Shown: positions 22,582-30,232, counted from the first letter of the stretch. The stretch is 33,388 nucleotides of DNA from Clostridiales bacterium Firm_18 (GCA_001604215.1 LVAX01000029.1:1-33388); one strand, 5' to 3'. The notes: a model not told the origin generated them from the letters alone. Numbers and translations are program-made.

Positions 22582-23734
22582 GCGCTGTCACCGCCTCTCT
22601 GAATTCCTTGTACCGGTCTACATCCTCCCACAGGCCCTGCCAATTCCCAAAATGCCCATAGACGGCTGTATCCGCATAAATAGTGTTTCTAAGGTTCAGC
22701 TTATCAATGATAGCTGCTGGTCTTAAGTTAAAAACCTTAAGCGCGGCCTCGCGTAATATTTCATCAGATACGCTGCCTGTCCCCAGCGTATCCACTTCAA
22801 ATGCAACAGGATCTGCTTTGCCAATGGCATAAGAAATGCCGACCACACAACGCTTTGCATAACCGCACCAAACGATATGCTTTGCAATGTATCGCGCCAT
22901 GTACGCTCCGCTGCGGTCTACCTTTGTCGGGTCTTTCCCTGAAAATGCACCGCCGCCATGAGGGGCAAGGCCGCCATAGGTGTCAACCATAATTTTTCTT
23001 CCTGTTAGCCCTGTGTCGGCGGAAGGCCCGCCTTCCACAAAACATCCGGACGGGTTTATGTATATCTCCGTATCGTTGTCAAAGGGAAACTCTTCGAATG
23101 CTTGCCACAGCACCCAGCGAATAATTTCCTCTTTCAAATCATCGGTTGATTTATCTGCGGCATGCTGGGCGGAAACGATTATGCTTTTTACACGCTTTGC
23201 CACGCCGTTTTCATGTTCAACCGTTACCTGTGCTTTCCCGTCCGGAAGCAGCCCCTTGATTAATCCTTCTTTACGCACCATATCCAATCTGCGAGTAATC
23301 CTGTTTGCAAGGACAACCGGCAAAGGCAGAAGTTCCTGTGTTTCGTCCGTAGCATAACCGTACACGGTACCTTGGTCTCCGGCACCTATATCTCCGTACC
23401 AGCCCACATCGCCGCATCTGGCTTCCAGCGCATTATTCACGCCTGCGGCTATGTCCGCGCTTTGTTTATGGACATAGACATATATTGAAAACCGTTTCGG
23501 ATTGTAGCCGACTTCTTGCAAAACCCTTTTTACCACGTGAGGAATATTTACTTTACCGCTACAGGTGATCTCGCCCGCCACGATAATTTTGCCTTTGGTA
23601 GCCATAACCTCGCATGCTACCCGAGAAGATCGATCCTTGCGAAGGCATGCATCCAGTATGCTGTCCGCAATCAAATCGCAAAGCTTATCCGGATGGCCCA
23701 TACACACGCTTTCTGCTGTTAAGTATTGTTTCAT
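22571..23734 (-). CDS. metK: S-adenosylmethionine synthetase, phage-borne
   Basis: 387 residues; makes S-adenosylmethionine from methionine and ATP. Signatures: GHPDK near the N-terminus, GAGDQGTVYGYATDET (methionine/ATP loop), the second-domain PSGCFVEGGPSADTGLTGRK, and GGGAFSGKDPTKVDRSGAY. Full length, all three repeats present. The ATG at 23734 (MKQYLTAES) has GGGAGAA upstream; the in-frame start at 23749 overlaps this ribosome site. Located between the terminase small subunit and the ParB/methylase gene, so it is a phage copy, not the housekeeping one; phages place metK beside methylases presumably to feed them with methyl donor. Here the methylase is truncated, leaving the synthetase without its obvious partner. 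HGGGAFSGKD-type active-site residues are intact, so it may still be functional. Confidence 0.93.
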   Translation of the reverse strand: MKQYLTAESVCMGHPDKLCDLIADSILDACLRKDRSSRVACEVMATKGKIIVAGEITCSGKVNIPHVVKRVLQEVGYNPKRFSIYVYVHKQSADIAAGVNNALEARCGDVGWYGDIGAGDQGTVYGYATDETQELLPLPVVLANRITRRLDMVRKEGLIKGLLPDGKAQVTVEHENGVAKRVKSIIVSAQHAADKSTDDLKEEIIRWVLWQAFEEFPFDNDTEIYINPSGCFVEGGPSADTGLTGRKIMVDTYGGLAPHGGGAFSGKDPTKVDRSGAYMARYIAKHIVWCGYAKRCVVGISYAIGKADPVAFEVDTLGTGSVSDEILREAALKVFNLRPAAIIDKLNLRNTIYADTAVYGHFGNWQGLWEDVDRYKEFREAVTALVD

Positions 23735-23758
23735 GATCATTTCTCCCATCTATATTTT

Positions 23759-24301
23759 CTATCCACCGCGCCTTGCCGACAGAAGTCTTTCCATCACATC
23801 GTCGTGAGGATTTATACCCTGATAGTCGGTAGTGCAGTTTTCTTTGACTATTTGATAAATTTGGAACCACAGATTGTTTGCTTGCTTCATAAAGTTTTGG
23901 CTCATTGCCACATAGGGCGACGGTATTGCATTTCCGGTTGTCGGATGTTTCGCCAAAAAGCCGTATTCAGAAATAGCTTCCTCACATTGTATCCAACGGG
24001 AAACACTCATGGCATACTGCTCTAGCATCTGCGGTGGAATATATTGAGCGCAGCCCCGTTCATGAAGCCAGCTCCAAGTCTTTTGAAAAACATCTACGGC
24101 TATGAGCTCTTTTCCGTTTTTCTGCGGCGCGGACAAATATTCCCGCGGCTCGGGCATTGTTTCTCCGCTAAGATTGGCCGTATCGGTAAATTCGATAACA
24201 GTTAGTTTACGGTGGCCGGGATTGCCTTCATTAACCTTGTCTATCAAAGCCTTTTTCTTTTGACCTGCACCGATGCGTGCGCCGCCATGTCCGTTTGCCA
24301 T
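23759..24301 (-). CDS. Phage terminase small subunit, P27 family
   Basis: 180 residues from the ATG at 24301 (MANGHGGARIGAGQKKKALI), which has AGGTG upstream. The ORF also contains a slightly earlier start at 24310. It recognises phage DNA and recruits the large subunit for packaging. Features: Lys/Gly-rich N-terminus, WLHERGCAQYIPPQMLEQYA helix-turn-helix-like region, then WIQCEEAISEYGFLAKHPTT and PSPYVAMSQNFMKQANNLWF, which are family hallmarks. Follows the HNH gene, as is usual. The large subunit, normally next, is displaced by metK, methylase and amidoligase cargo and then truncated. Confidence 0.9.
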   Translation of the reverse strand: MANGHGGARIGAGQKKKALIDKVNEGNPGHRKLTVIEFTDTANLSGETMPEPREYLSAPQKNGKELIAVDVFQKTWSWLHERGCAQYIPPQMLEQYAMSVSRWIQCEEAISEYGFLAKHPTTGNAIPSPYVAMSQNFMKQANNLWFQIYQIVKENCTTDYQGINPHDDVMERLLSARRGG

Positions 24302-24416
24302 ATGCTTCACCTGCCTTTCAAAATGTCGGGGTATATCACCCTCTTGAAACCGCGATTTCTCACGCGAAGCCCCGCGCCCGATCTTCGTCGCACAATTTGT
24401 AGGGTTTCAGCCCCCC

Positions 24417-24770
24417 CTACCCCCAGCGGTCACCGCTTCTTGCTGTAATGCTGCTGTGGCACGCTTTGCACAAACTCATAAGATTGTCGTCATCATTTGT
24501 TCCGCCTTTTGACAGGGGAATGATATGATGTACTTCCTCAGCTGGGGTAAATTTGTTTTCCTTGTAACACTCCTCACACAAAGGGTGTGCCTTTATATAC
24601 CTGTCTCTTATGCGTTTCCATGCCCTGCCGTAACGTTTGCGGTGCTCGGGATTACGCTGATATTTATTGTATTGTTTGTCAGTCAGTTTTTGATGCTCAT
24701 CGCAGTACCTTCCATCGGTAAGCCTTGGGCATCCCGGGTAAGAACACGGCCGCTTTGGCTTTCTTGGCAT
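24417..24770 (-). CDS. HNH endonuclease, phage packaging-associated
   Basis: 117 residues. N-terminal zinc-type Cys set (CSYPGCPRLTDGRYCDEHQK), basic linker, then the HNH motif: HPLCEECYKENKFTPAEEVH, HIIPLSKGGTNDDDNLMSLC, KACHSSI. The two CxxC pairs and His-His-Asn-His residues are all present. Phages with HNH genes beside terminase use them with the terminase for genome cutting at packaging. GGAGGTG precedes the ATG closely. It begins the late packaging operon; two copies of a candidate control region lie immediately upstream. Confidence 0.92.
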   Translation of the reverse strand: MPRKPKRPCSYPGCPRLTDGRYCDEHQKLTDKQYNKYQRNPEHRKRYGRAWKRIRDRYIKAHPLCEECYKENKFTPAEEVHHIIPLSKGGTNDDDNLMSLCKACHSSITARSGDRWG

Positions 24771-24788
24771 CTATACACCTCCTTCGGA

Positions 24789-24906
24789 CAAAAGAAAAGC
24801 CATCACAGGATGCGCTCTCCCGCAATGGCTCATGTTTATTATATTTTTGCAAGTATATCATACTACACTTGCCATGGTGACAAACAGTGACATTTACTGA
24901 CTTGTT
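24789..24906 (-). repeat. Promoter-like direct repeat, copy A
   Basis: About 118 bp, similar over its length to 24949-25062, with an identical 29-base end (24878-24906). On the minus strand it holds TGTCAC-TGTT-TGTCAC, then after about 17 bases TATGATATACTTGCA, then an imperfect hairpin (GCCATTGC...) before the HNH ribosome site. Looks like a late-gene promoter/operator. Confidence 0.65.
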
Positions 24907-24948
24907 GAAAAATTTTTATTTTTATCATCAAATTGTATCCCATTCAGG

Positions 24949-25062
24949 CAAAAGAAGCCACCGCAAGATACACTCCCGCGATGGCCCGTCTTTATTCTAT
25001 TTCTGCAAGTATATCATAGCACACTTACTATGGTGACAAACAGTGACATTTACTGACTTGTT
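24949..25062 (-). repeat. Promoter-like direct repeat, copy B
   Basis: About 114 bp, second copy of the control-type sequence, overlapping the last codons of the sigma-like gene. Same boxes: TGTCAC-TGTT-TGTCAC and CTATGATATACTTGCAG, followed by hairpin GCCATCGC / GCGGTGGC. The copies are offset by 156 bp. Confidence 0.65.
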
Positions 25063-25466
25063 TCAGGAACTTTAACCAAAGATACAGCAACGTCATGCAA
25101 CCGATACACATGTCGTACGTTATATCCCATGTCAACCGCGATTTGCTCCCATGACTTGAAGCAAAGATATCGCAATTCCAAAAGCGTCTGGCATTCTGTG
25201 TTGTCCACAGCTTTTATAACTCCCACAATTTCCCGTTTCAGGTCAACAAGATGGTCAATATCTCTGTTTATTTCCACTTGCAGGTCAACTATTTTCGCCA
25301 CAGCATCCGCCATTGTTGAAGTGCCATGACAGGGATTGCGCGGCATATCGGTAATGGTATGAGTGCATTTTGTAGCCAATTGATTTAATGACGCAACTTG
25401 CTCCAGTTTGGAATTGATGCGCTGGTCGAGGCGGTATGCCTGATTTAAGTATTCTTTTGCTGTCAT
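25050..25466 (-). CDS. Phage sigma-70-like/ArpU-type transcriptional activator
   Basis: 138 residues, with a long coiled N-terminal part (IVDLQVEINRDIDHLVDLKR) and a C-terminal sigma region 4-like helix-turn-helix: LLELRYLCFKSWEQIAVDMG followed by YNVRHVYRLHD. Such proteins close the early region of Clostridia phages and switch on late genes; this fits its place just before the HNH-terminase operon and the duplicated control region. GAGGTG precedes the ATG, which overlaps the upstream stop by 4 bases (25463-25466). Recognised by fold and position rather than by a specific name. Confidence 0.8.
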   Translation of the reverse strand: MTAKEYLNQAYRLDQRINSKLEQVASLNQLATKCTHTITDMPRNPCHGTSTMADAVAKIVDLQVEINRDIDHLVDLKREIVGVIKAVDNTECQTLLELRYLCFKSWEQIAVDMGYNVRHVYRLHDVAVSLVKVPETSQ

Positions 25467-25825
25467 GCTATCACCTCTGCTTCCAGCTTTGTGATAAGCA
25501 TTTCAGGGTCGATATTTGTAAGCAATTCAAACCAATCTGAGCGGAAAAACCTCTCCAATTCCTCTTTTGCTGACAATGCCATGCTGCTAAATGGATGCTT
25601 TGCCAGCCTTCTTAAAGCAGTCCTGTAATCCTTGACCGCTTGCAGAATGATTGCATTTGTCAGATCAGTATATGCACGCTCGATGCTATATGATTGTTCA
25701 CGATACATACTCCATACCTCCGTAAAAATTAAATTCACATTGAGGCATTGATGCATTGTATTCGTGTACGCATTGCTCATATATCTTAATGCTAATTTTG
25801 CAGTGTATTCTAAATCATTGTTCAT
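25463..25825 (-). CDS. Phage protein of unknown function
   Basis: 120 residues from the ATG at 25825 (MNNDLEYTAKLALRYMSNAY). An in-frame TTG at 25852 would add nine residues but lies within the VRR-NUC gene. The ATG overlaps the original stop of the VRR-NUC gene, so coupled translation is likely. Mostly helical, with no recognisable catalytic motif: IERAYTDLTNAIILQAVKDY, then LRRLAKHPFSSMALSAKEEL. Not recognised as a named family. Its stop overlaps the start of the sigma-like gene, so it belongs to the same tight early operon and may be a partner of it. Confidence 0.7.
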   Translation of the reverse strand: MNNDLEYTAKLALRYMSNAYTNTMHQCLNVNLIFTEVWSMYREQSYSIERAYTDLTNAIILQAVKDYRTALRRLAKHPFSSMALSAKEELERFFRSDWFELLTNIDPEMLITKLEAEVIA

Positions 25826-26116
25826 TGCGGAGGGCAATACCTGATGTTTCAAACACTGCCCGCACCTCGTCCACCGAGTGCACTACTGCAACCACGCCGC
25901 CGGCAGTGAGGATTTTTTTAATTGTTGCCTCTGCAGTTTTGTCGCCCTGCCTGATGGCGTTTTCACTTCAAACGCCACAAATCGCCCGTTTACACAGGCA
26001 ATGATGTCCGGCACTCCGGCTGTCCCGTATATTCCGCCATGCTCTTTCCAAGCAAAGCATCCGGGCACAGTTTTTAGATATTTTAGTATTTTGTTGGTTA
26101 TATCTTTTTCTAACAC
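25815..26116 (-). pseudogene. VRR-NUC domain nuclease, frameshifted
   Basis: The start is GTG at 26116 with AAAGGA upstream. The first 60 or so codons are a normal VRR-NUC nuclease: MLEKDITNKILKYLKTVPGC, KEHGGIYGTAGVPDIIACVN with the catalytic Asp, and FVAFEVKTPSGRATKLQ with the catalytic Glu-x-Lys. Near 25929 a base is missing: the natural continuation (ATIKKILTAGGVVAVVHSVD, EVRAVFETSGIALRNEQ-stop) is in the next frame and ends at 25815-25817. The uncorrected frame stops early at 25883 with QRQQLKKSSLPAAWLQ. The active-site core is still encoded, so residual activity cannot be excluded. The C-terminal stop overlaps the next gene's start, proving the original frame. Confidence 0.82.
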
Positions 26117-26170
26117 AGCGGTTTTCCTTTCTGTATCCTAGCAACCATGAAACCTCGAAAAATGTAGGTT

Positions 26171-26202
26171 TATATATACACGCGCGCACGCGCACGCACG
26201 CG
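26171..26202. other. Alternating purine-pyrimidine tract (possible Z-DNA)
   Basis: 32 bases in which pyrimidine and purine alternate without a break: TATATATA, then mainly CG/CA steps (CACGCGCGCACGCGC and on). Lies 55 bases upstream of the VRR-NUC start. The stretch 26203-26378 beyond it has no gene; it contains GGTTACA twice (26258-26272 region). Confidence 0.6.
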
Positions 26203-26378
26203 AGGAGAGAAATATATTTTTCTACGTAGCTCTAATTTTTTAGGTTAAGTGGTTACAGGTTACAAATTATAATGGATCAATGTTTGTGTTTTTTCTTCTT
26301 TGCACATTGTTGTATTTTAAAGAAGTCACAGTTCTTAATTTGTTGTGGCTCTACTCTGATTTTTTGGTGTTAAATATA

Positions 26379-26453
26379 AGCGCATAATTTGCAAAAATCC
26401 TGTATAATGGAATTGCTCTATAAACCATCAAAGGATTTTGCTCATTATGCGCT
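26379..26453. repeat. 75-bp hairpin resembling an insertion-sequence leader
   Basis: Imperfect inverted repeat of about 22 bp: AGCGCATAATTTGCAAAAAT.. (from 26379) against ..GGATTTTGCTCATTATGCGCT (to 26453). Between the arms lies TATAATGGAATTGC. The 13-mer ATAATGGAATTGC also occurs at the matching place (1778-1790) in the leader hairpin of the IS6-like element. The right arm has AAAGGA and an ATG, again like that leader. No transposase body follows. Confidence 0.5.
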
Positions 26454-26482
26454 GATTATATATTCGCAGCAGCAATATAAAA

Positions 26483-26676
26483 CTATTCACTCCAACCTTT
26501 GCACACATCAACCCAAGAAATGTATGACGAATACTTTTCAAGTTCTTCTATTGTAAGTTCGATAGCGCTGTTGCTGCTGCCGCAAGTTCAACTGTAGCAC
26601 TTGAAACATTAAACTTTTTTATTCGCTCCTCCATTCCGTACCGGGCAAAATAATCTTTCACCTTTTCAATTGACAT
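26483..26676 (-). pseudogene. YbaK/EbsC-type aminoacyl-tRNA deacylase, internally deleted
   Basis: ATG at 26676 with AGGAGG upstream. The N-terminus MSIEKVKDYFARYGMEERIK and FNVSSATVELAAAA are typical of YbaK-type deacylases, which hydrolyse mischarged tRNA. It then joins, one frame off, to the family C-terminus SSNSAIELTIEELEKYSSYI and SWVDVCKGWSE-stop. About 90 central codons with the active site are lost. The joint is at a GCAGCAGCA run (near 26568-26575), so short-repeat slippage probably made the deletion. A host gene, not phage, so the prophage ends before this point. Confidence 0.8.
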
Positions 26677-26780
26677 TTATTCTTCCTCCTATCCTAAGCA
26701 TAGCAACACTACAATTCATACCAATGAAATAGGTTAAACTACCCATTTTTCACATTGCAGCAGGTTTCTCTTAACATGTC

Positions 26781-26808
26781 AAAAAGCCCGGGAAACATCG
26801 GGCTTTTT
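26781..26808. terminator. Bidirectional terminator-like hairpin
   Basis: AAAAAGCCCG / CGGGCTTTTT with an 8-base loop: A-run on one side and T-run on the other, so it can work in either direction. It lies between the ybaK-like remnant and the tRNA operon. Confidence 0.85.
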
Positions 26809-26913
26809 TGAGTATCATTATTAGTGTTTTGATGCGTCAAAAACAGTTTTAAATCCGTGCACAAAACAGCACATTTTTGGCACATTTAATGCAAAAACAG
26901 CATTTTTTAGAAA

Positions 26914-26947
26914 AATAAAAACCGCCTCAAACTCAATGTTGATGCGG
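26914..26947 (-). terminator. Terminator of the tRNA operon
   Basis: Minus strand, 10 bases after the tRNA-Lys: CCGCATCAA / TTGAGGCGG stem with one mismatch, then TTTTTATTTTT. Ends the five-gene tRNA transcript. Confidence 0.8.
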
Positions 26948-26956
26948 CTATGCAGC

Positions 26957-27032
26957 TGGTGACCCATCGGCGATTCGAACGCCGGACACCTTGATTAAAA
27001 GTCAAGTGCTCTGCCGACTGAGCTAATGGGTC
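26957..27032 (-). tRNA. tRNA-Lys (anticodon TTT)
   Basis: 76 nt with encoded CCA. Acceptor GACCCAT / ATGGGTC, anticodon stem CTTGA / TCAAG around CTTTTAA, T-arm CGGCG TTCGAAT CGCCG. Last gene of the tRNA operon. Its 3' half, from the anticodon loop to CCA, recurs in degraded form at 12204-12250, so it may be the attachment site of an island. Confidence 0.97.
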
Positions 27033-27097
27033 ATGCTTTATTTATACATTATTATAACACATATAACAAGATTACGGCAACACATTTGCAATGAAAA

Positions 27098-27172
27098 TGG
27101 CTGGGCTGGCTGGATTCGAACCAACGAATGCCAGAGTCAAAGTCTGGTGCCTTACCGCTTGGCTACAGCCCA
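27098..27172 (-). tRNA. tRNA-Gln (anticodon TTG)
   Basis: 75 nt with encoded CCA. Acceptor TGGGCTG / CAGCCCA, anticodon loop with TTTGA, T-loop TTCGAAT. In bacteria of this type it is charged indirectly: GluRS (gltX, at 31472) loads glutamate, which is then amidated. Confidence 0.97.
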
Positions 27173-27177
27173 CTATT

Positions 27178-27254
<77 letters not shown>

Positions 27255-27322
27255 CGTGTAAGAATTATATAAAGCAAAGCTCTTGCGCCTGATTGATATA
27301 GAAGCGTTGCCTTAATAACAAG

Positions 27323-27399
<77 letters not shown>

Positions 27400-27429
27400 A
27401 AAGTGTTATTTGCACATCACAAATAAAAA

Positions 27430-27503
27430 TGGAGCGGGTGATGGGAATCGAACCCACACAATCAGCTTGGAAGGCTGAGATTCTACCATTGAACTACACC
27501 CGC
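27430..27503 (-). tRNA. tRNA-Gly (anticodon TCC)
   Basis: 74 nt with encoded CCA. Acceptor GCGGGTG / CACCCGC, anticodon TCC, T-loop TTCGATT. First gene of the operon Gly-Arg-His-Gln-Lys. Confidence 0.97.
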
Positions 27504-27538
27504 ATCCTGCTTTCTACCTCTAATAGCGGACCTTTAAA

Positions 27539-27567
27539 ATTATAGCAGGATAAAAATACTTTGTCAA
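27539..27567 (-). promoter_or_regulatory. Promoter of the tRNA operon
   Basis: Minus strand: TTGACA (27562-27567), 17 bases, TATAAT (27539-27544): a full consensus sigma-A promoter, as expected of a strongly expressed stable-RNA operon. Confidence 0.92.
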
Positions 27568-27595
27568 TACTTTTTTAAGCCTAAGAATAAATTTC

Positions 27596-27624
27596 TTGAC
27601 AAATATTTTTTGATATGTTAAACT
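27596..27624 (+). promoter_or_regulatory. Promoter of rpsO (and pnp)
   Basis: TTGACA (27596-27601), 17 bases, TAAACT (27619-27624). Divergent from the tRNA promoter; the two -35 boxes are 28 bases apart. The leader to the rpsO ATG is about 78 nt and can pair TCCACT (27657-27662) with AGTGGA (27695-27700), which overlaps the ribosome site; this may relate to S15 autoregulation. Confidence 0.75.
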
Positions 27625-27708
27625 AATAACGCTATACGGGGCTTAGGGATAATATTTCCACTTGCCTTTTGCTCGGTATATGCATAATTATTTTAGTGGA
27701 GGTAAACA

Positions 27709-27972
27709 ATGTTAAAAGAAAAAAAACAACAAATCATCAACGATCATAAGCTTCATGAAAACGACACCGGCTCCCCGGAGGTGCAAATTGCAATATTAAC
27801 GGAGCGAATCAATCATTTAAACGAGCACCTTAAAATCAATAAAAAAGATCATCATTCAAGAAGAGGGCTTCTTAAAATGGTCGGCCAGCGCAGAGGGCTT
27901 TTAAATTATTTGGCTAAAAAGGATATTAGCAGGTACAGAGCAATTACCGAAAAACTCGGTTTAAGGCATTAA
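27709..27972 (+). CDS. rpsO: 30S ribosomal protein S15
   Basis: 87 residues, full length. S15 binds 16S rRNA early in assembly of the small-subunit platform. Diagnostic text: [40 protein letters not shown] and [21 protein letters not shown] precedes the ATG. Followed by pnp, 155 nt downstream, the ancestral arrangement in bacteria. In other bacteria S15 represses its own translation through the leader; a possible leader pairing is seen here. Confidence 0.98.
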   Translation: MLKEKKQQIINDHKLHENDTGSPEVQIAILTERINHLNEHLKINKKDHHSRRGLLKMVGQRRGLLNYLAKKDISRYRAITEKLGLRH

Positions 27973-27986
27973 AATCAATAAGGCAT

Positions 27987-28015
27987 GCATCATAGGAATT
28001 ATTTTCCTATGATGC
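27987..28015 (+). promoter_or_regulatory. Hairpin 1 in the rpsO-pnp intergenic region
   Basis: Perfect 12-bp stem GCATCATAGGAA / TTCCTATGATGC with a 5-base loop, 14 bases after the rpsO stop. No T-run follows, so it is more likely an RNA-processing or stability element than a strong terminator. Confidence 0.7.
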
Positions 28016-28034
28016 AATACTTTGGGGCAGCAAT

Positions 28035-28090
28035 TTAGCAGTTAATTATTTGTCATTGATTGCTTATCGGGGCAAATAATTAAGTGCTAA
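28035..28090 (+). promoter_or_regulatory. Hairpin 2 in the pnp leader
   Basis: TTAGCAGTTAATTATTTG (28035-28052) pairs with 28073-28090, 17 of 18, around a 20-base loop; 37 bases before the pnp ATG. A long near-perfect duplex such as RNase III cuts. Confidence 0.7.
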
Positions 28091-28127
28091 TGCTGTTCCC
28101 TTAAAATTTTTAGGAGGTATATTTTTT

Positions 28128-30215
28128 ATGGAATCTCGTGTGTTCAAAACAGAGGTAGCGAGCAGACCGCTTGTTGTGGAAACAGGCAAAATGGCCCAGC
28201 TTGCAAACGGGCAGTGCCTTGTACGATATGGCGATACCGCCGTTCAGGTAGCTGTTACAATTGCAGAGAAGCCAAGGGAAGGCATTGATTTTTTTCCGCT
28301 GAATGTTGATTACGAAGAAAGATTATATTCGGTCGGTAAGATCCCCGGCAGTTTTTTAAAACGCGAAGGACGCCCTTCCGAAAAAGCAATATTGACCAGC
28401 AGGGTTATTGACAGGCCCATACGTCCGCTTTTCCCGAAAGATCTAAGGAACGATGTTTCGGTCGTTGCAACGGTGTTTTGTGTCGAGCAGGACAACCAGC
28501 CCGAATTTGCGGCAATGATAGGAACAGGCATCGCGCTTGCAATATCGGACATTCCTTTCTACGGCCCGCTGGCAAGCATATTTGTCGGGATAGAAGACGG
28601 TAAATTCGTTATTAACCCGACGCAGCGGCAGCGTGATGCCAGCCCCTTAAACCTTACCGTATCGGGAACAAGAGAACGTGTTGTAATGATAGAGGCAGGC
28701 GCAAGCGAAGTTGACGAGGATACAATGTTTAATGCCATAATGTTTGCCCATGAAGAGATAAAAAGACTGTGTGATTTTGTCGATATGATAGCAAACGAAG
28801 TTGGCAAGAAAGAAAAAATCAAATACGAGCCTCATGTTATGAATGAAGAGCTCTACAAAGCCGTATTCGATTATGCTTATGACATAATAAAAGAAGCTAT
28901 TGACACAGATGACAAAAAAGTAAGAGATGCAAACATGCTTGAAGTAAAAAACAAGCTTGCCGAAAAATTTTCCGAGCAATTCGAAGATTATGAAGAAAGC
29001 ATAGAAGAAGTGCTTTACAACGTACAAAAACACATAGTGCGAAAATGGCTTATAGAGGAAGGCAAGCGTGTTGACGGGAGAAGCCTTGACGAAATCCGCC
29101 CCCTGTCCGCAGAGGTTGGCATTTTTCCCCGCACCCACGGCTCCGGCTTGTTTTCAAGGGGACAAACCCAGGTGCTTACCGTGGCAACCTTAGGCGCCCT
29201 CGGCGAGGTTCAAAAGCTTGACGGAATCGATGATTATGAAGTAAAAAGATATATGCACCATTATAACTTCCCGTCGTACAGCGTGGGCGAAACCCGTCCC
29301 TCAAGAGGCCCGGGCAGGCGTGAAATAGGTCACGGGGCACTTGCCGAAAAAGCATTGGAGCCCGTGATACCGTCCGAAGAAGAGTTCCCGTACGCAATAC
29401 GCCTTGTAAGCGAGGTCTTGTCTTCAAACGGCTCCACCTCACAGGCAAGCATATGCGGCAGCACTCTTGCCCTTATGGATGCGGGCGTTCCGATAAAAGC
29501 TCCTGTGGCGGGCATATCCGTCGGCCTTATAACCGAAGGCGAAAAATACAAAACAATACTTGACATTCAAGGCCTGGAGGACTTTTTTGGTGACATGGAC
29601 TTTAAGGTGGCAGGCACCAAAAAAGGGGTAACGGCTATTCAAATGGATTTAAAAATTGAAGGATTGACGCCTGAAATTATAAAAGAGGCATTGGAAAAAA
29701 CGCGAAACGCAAGAATTCATATTTTGGATACCGTAATGAAAAACGCGATTGAAAAACCGCGCGAAACAATTTCCGAATATGCCCCGAGAGTAATGACGCT
29801 GCAGATTGATCCCGAAAAAATCCGCGACGTTATCGGCACCGGCGGCAAGGTTATACAAAAAATCATTACCGATACCGGCGTGAAAATCGATATAGACGAC
29901 TCAGGAAAGGTGTTTATTTTATCCTATGACAAGTCAGGCGGCGAAGAAGCGGCAAAAATAATAAACGGCATTGTAAAAGATCCGCAGGTAGGCGAAGTAT
30001 ATACCGGCAAGGTAGTTCGCATAATGCAGTTCGGCGCTTTTGTGGAATTTCTGCCCGGCAAGGACGGACTTGTCCACATTTCAAAGCTTGACAAAAAGCG
30101 GGTGAATAAAGTTGAGGATGTTGTAAACATCGGCGACGAAATAAAAGTAAAGGTAATCGAAATAGACGACAAGGGCAGGATAAACCTCTCGAGAAAAGAT
30201 GCCATGGCAGATTAG
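28128..30215 (+). CDS. pnp: Polynucleotide phosphorylase
   Basis: 695 residues. A 3'-5' phosphorolytic exoribonuclease and partner in the RNA degradosome. Two RNase PH-like domains (about 10-215 and 310-540; core phrases [20 protein letters not shown] and [20 protein letters not shown]), with an all-helical insert between them. Next come a KH domain (about 552-610, [20 protein letters not shown]) and an S1 RNA-binding domain (about 620-690, [20 protein letters not shown]). TAGGAGG precedes the ATG. Normal length and intact. Probably cotranscribed with rpsO and the M16 peptidase gene; the two leader hairpins suggest processing or feedback control. Confidence 0.98.
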   Translation: MESRVFKTEVASRPLVVETGKMAQLANGQCLVRYGDTAVQVAVTIAEKPREGIDFFPLNVDYEERLYSVGKIPGSFLKREGRPSEKAILTSRVIDRPIRPLFPKDLRNDVSVVATVFCVEQDNQPEFAAMIGTGIALAISDIPFYGPLASIFVGIEDGKFVINPTQRQRDASPLNLTVSGTRERVVMIEAGASEVDEDTMFNAIMFAHEEIKRLCDFVDMIANEVGKKEKIKYEPHVMNEELYKAVFDYAYDIIKEAIDTDDKKVRDANMLEVKNKLAEKFSEQFEDYEESIEEVLYNVQKHIVRKWLIEEGKRVDGRSLDEIRPLSAEVGIFPRTHGSGLFSRGQTQVLTVATLGALGEVQKLDGIDDYEVKRYMHHYNFPSYSVGETRPSRGPGRREIGHGALAEKALEPVIPSEEEFPYAIRLVSEVLSSNGSTSQASICGSTLALMDAGVPIKAPVAGISVGLITEGEKYKTILDIQGLEDFFGDMDFKVAGTKKGVTAIQMDLKIEGLTPEIIKEALEKTRNARIHILDTVMKNAIEKPRETISEYAPRVMTLQIDPEKIRDVIGTGGKVIQKIITDTGVKIDIDDSGKVFILSYDKSGGEEAAKIINGIVKDPQVGEVYTGKVVRIMQFGAFVEFLPGKDGLVHISKLDKKRVNKVEDVVNIGDEIKVKVIEIDDKGRINLSRKDAMAD

Positions 30216-30232
30216 TACAAAAAGGATATGCG

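Noticed and set aside
24783..25062. The repeated hairpins and boxes were considered as a CRISPR array.
   Set aside because: Only two copies, each over 110 bp, imperfect, with a gene end overlapping one copy; no short repeat-spacer pattern and no cas genes anywhere in the window.
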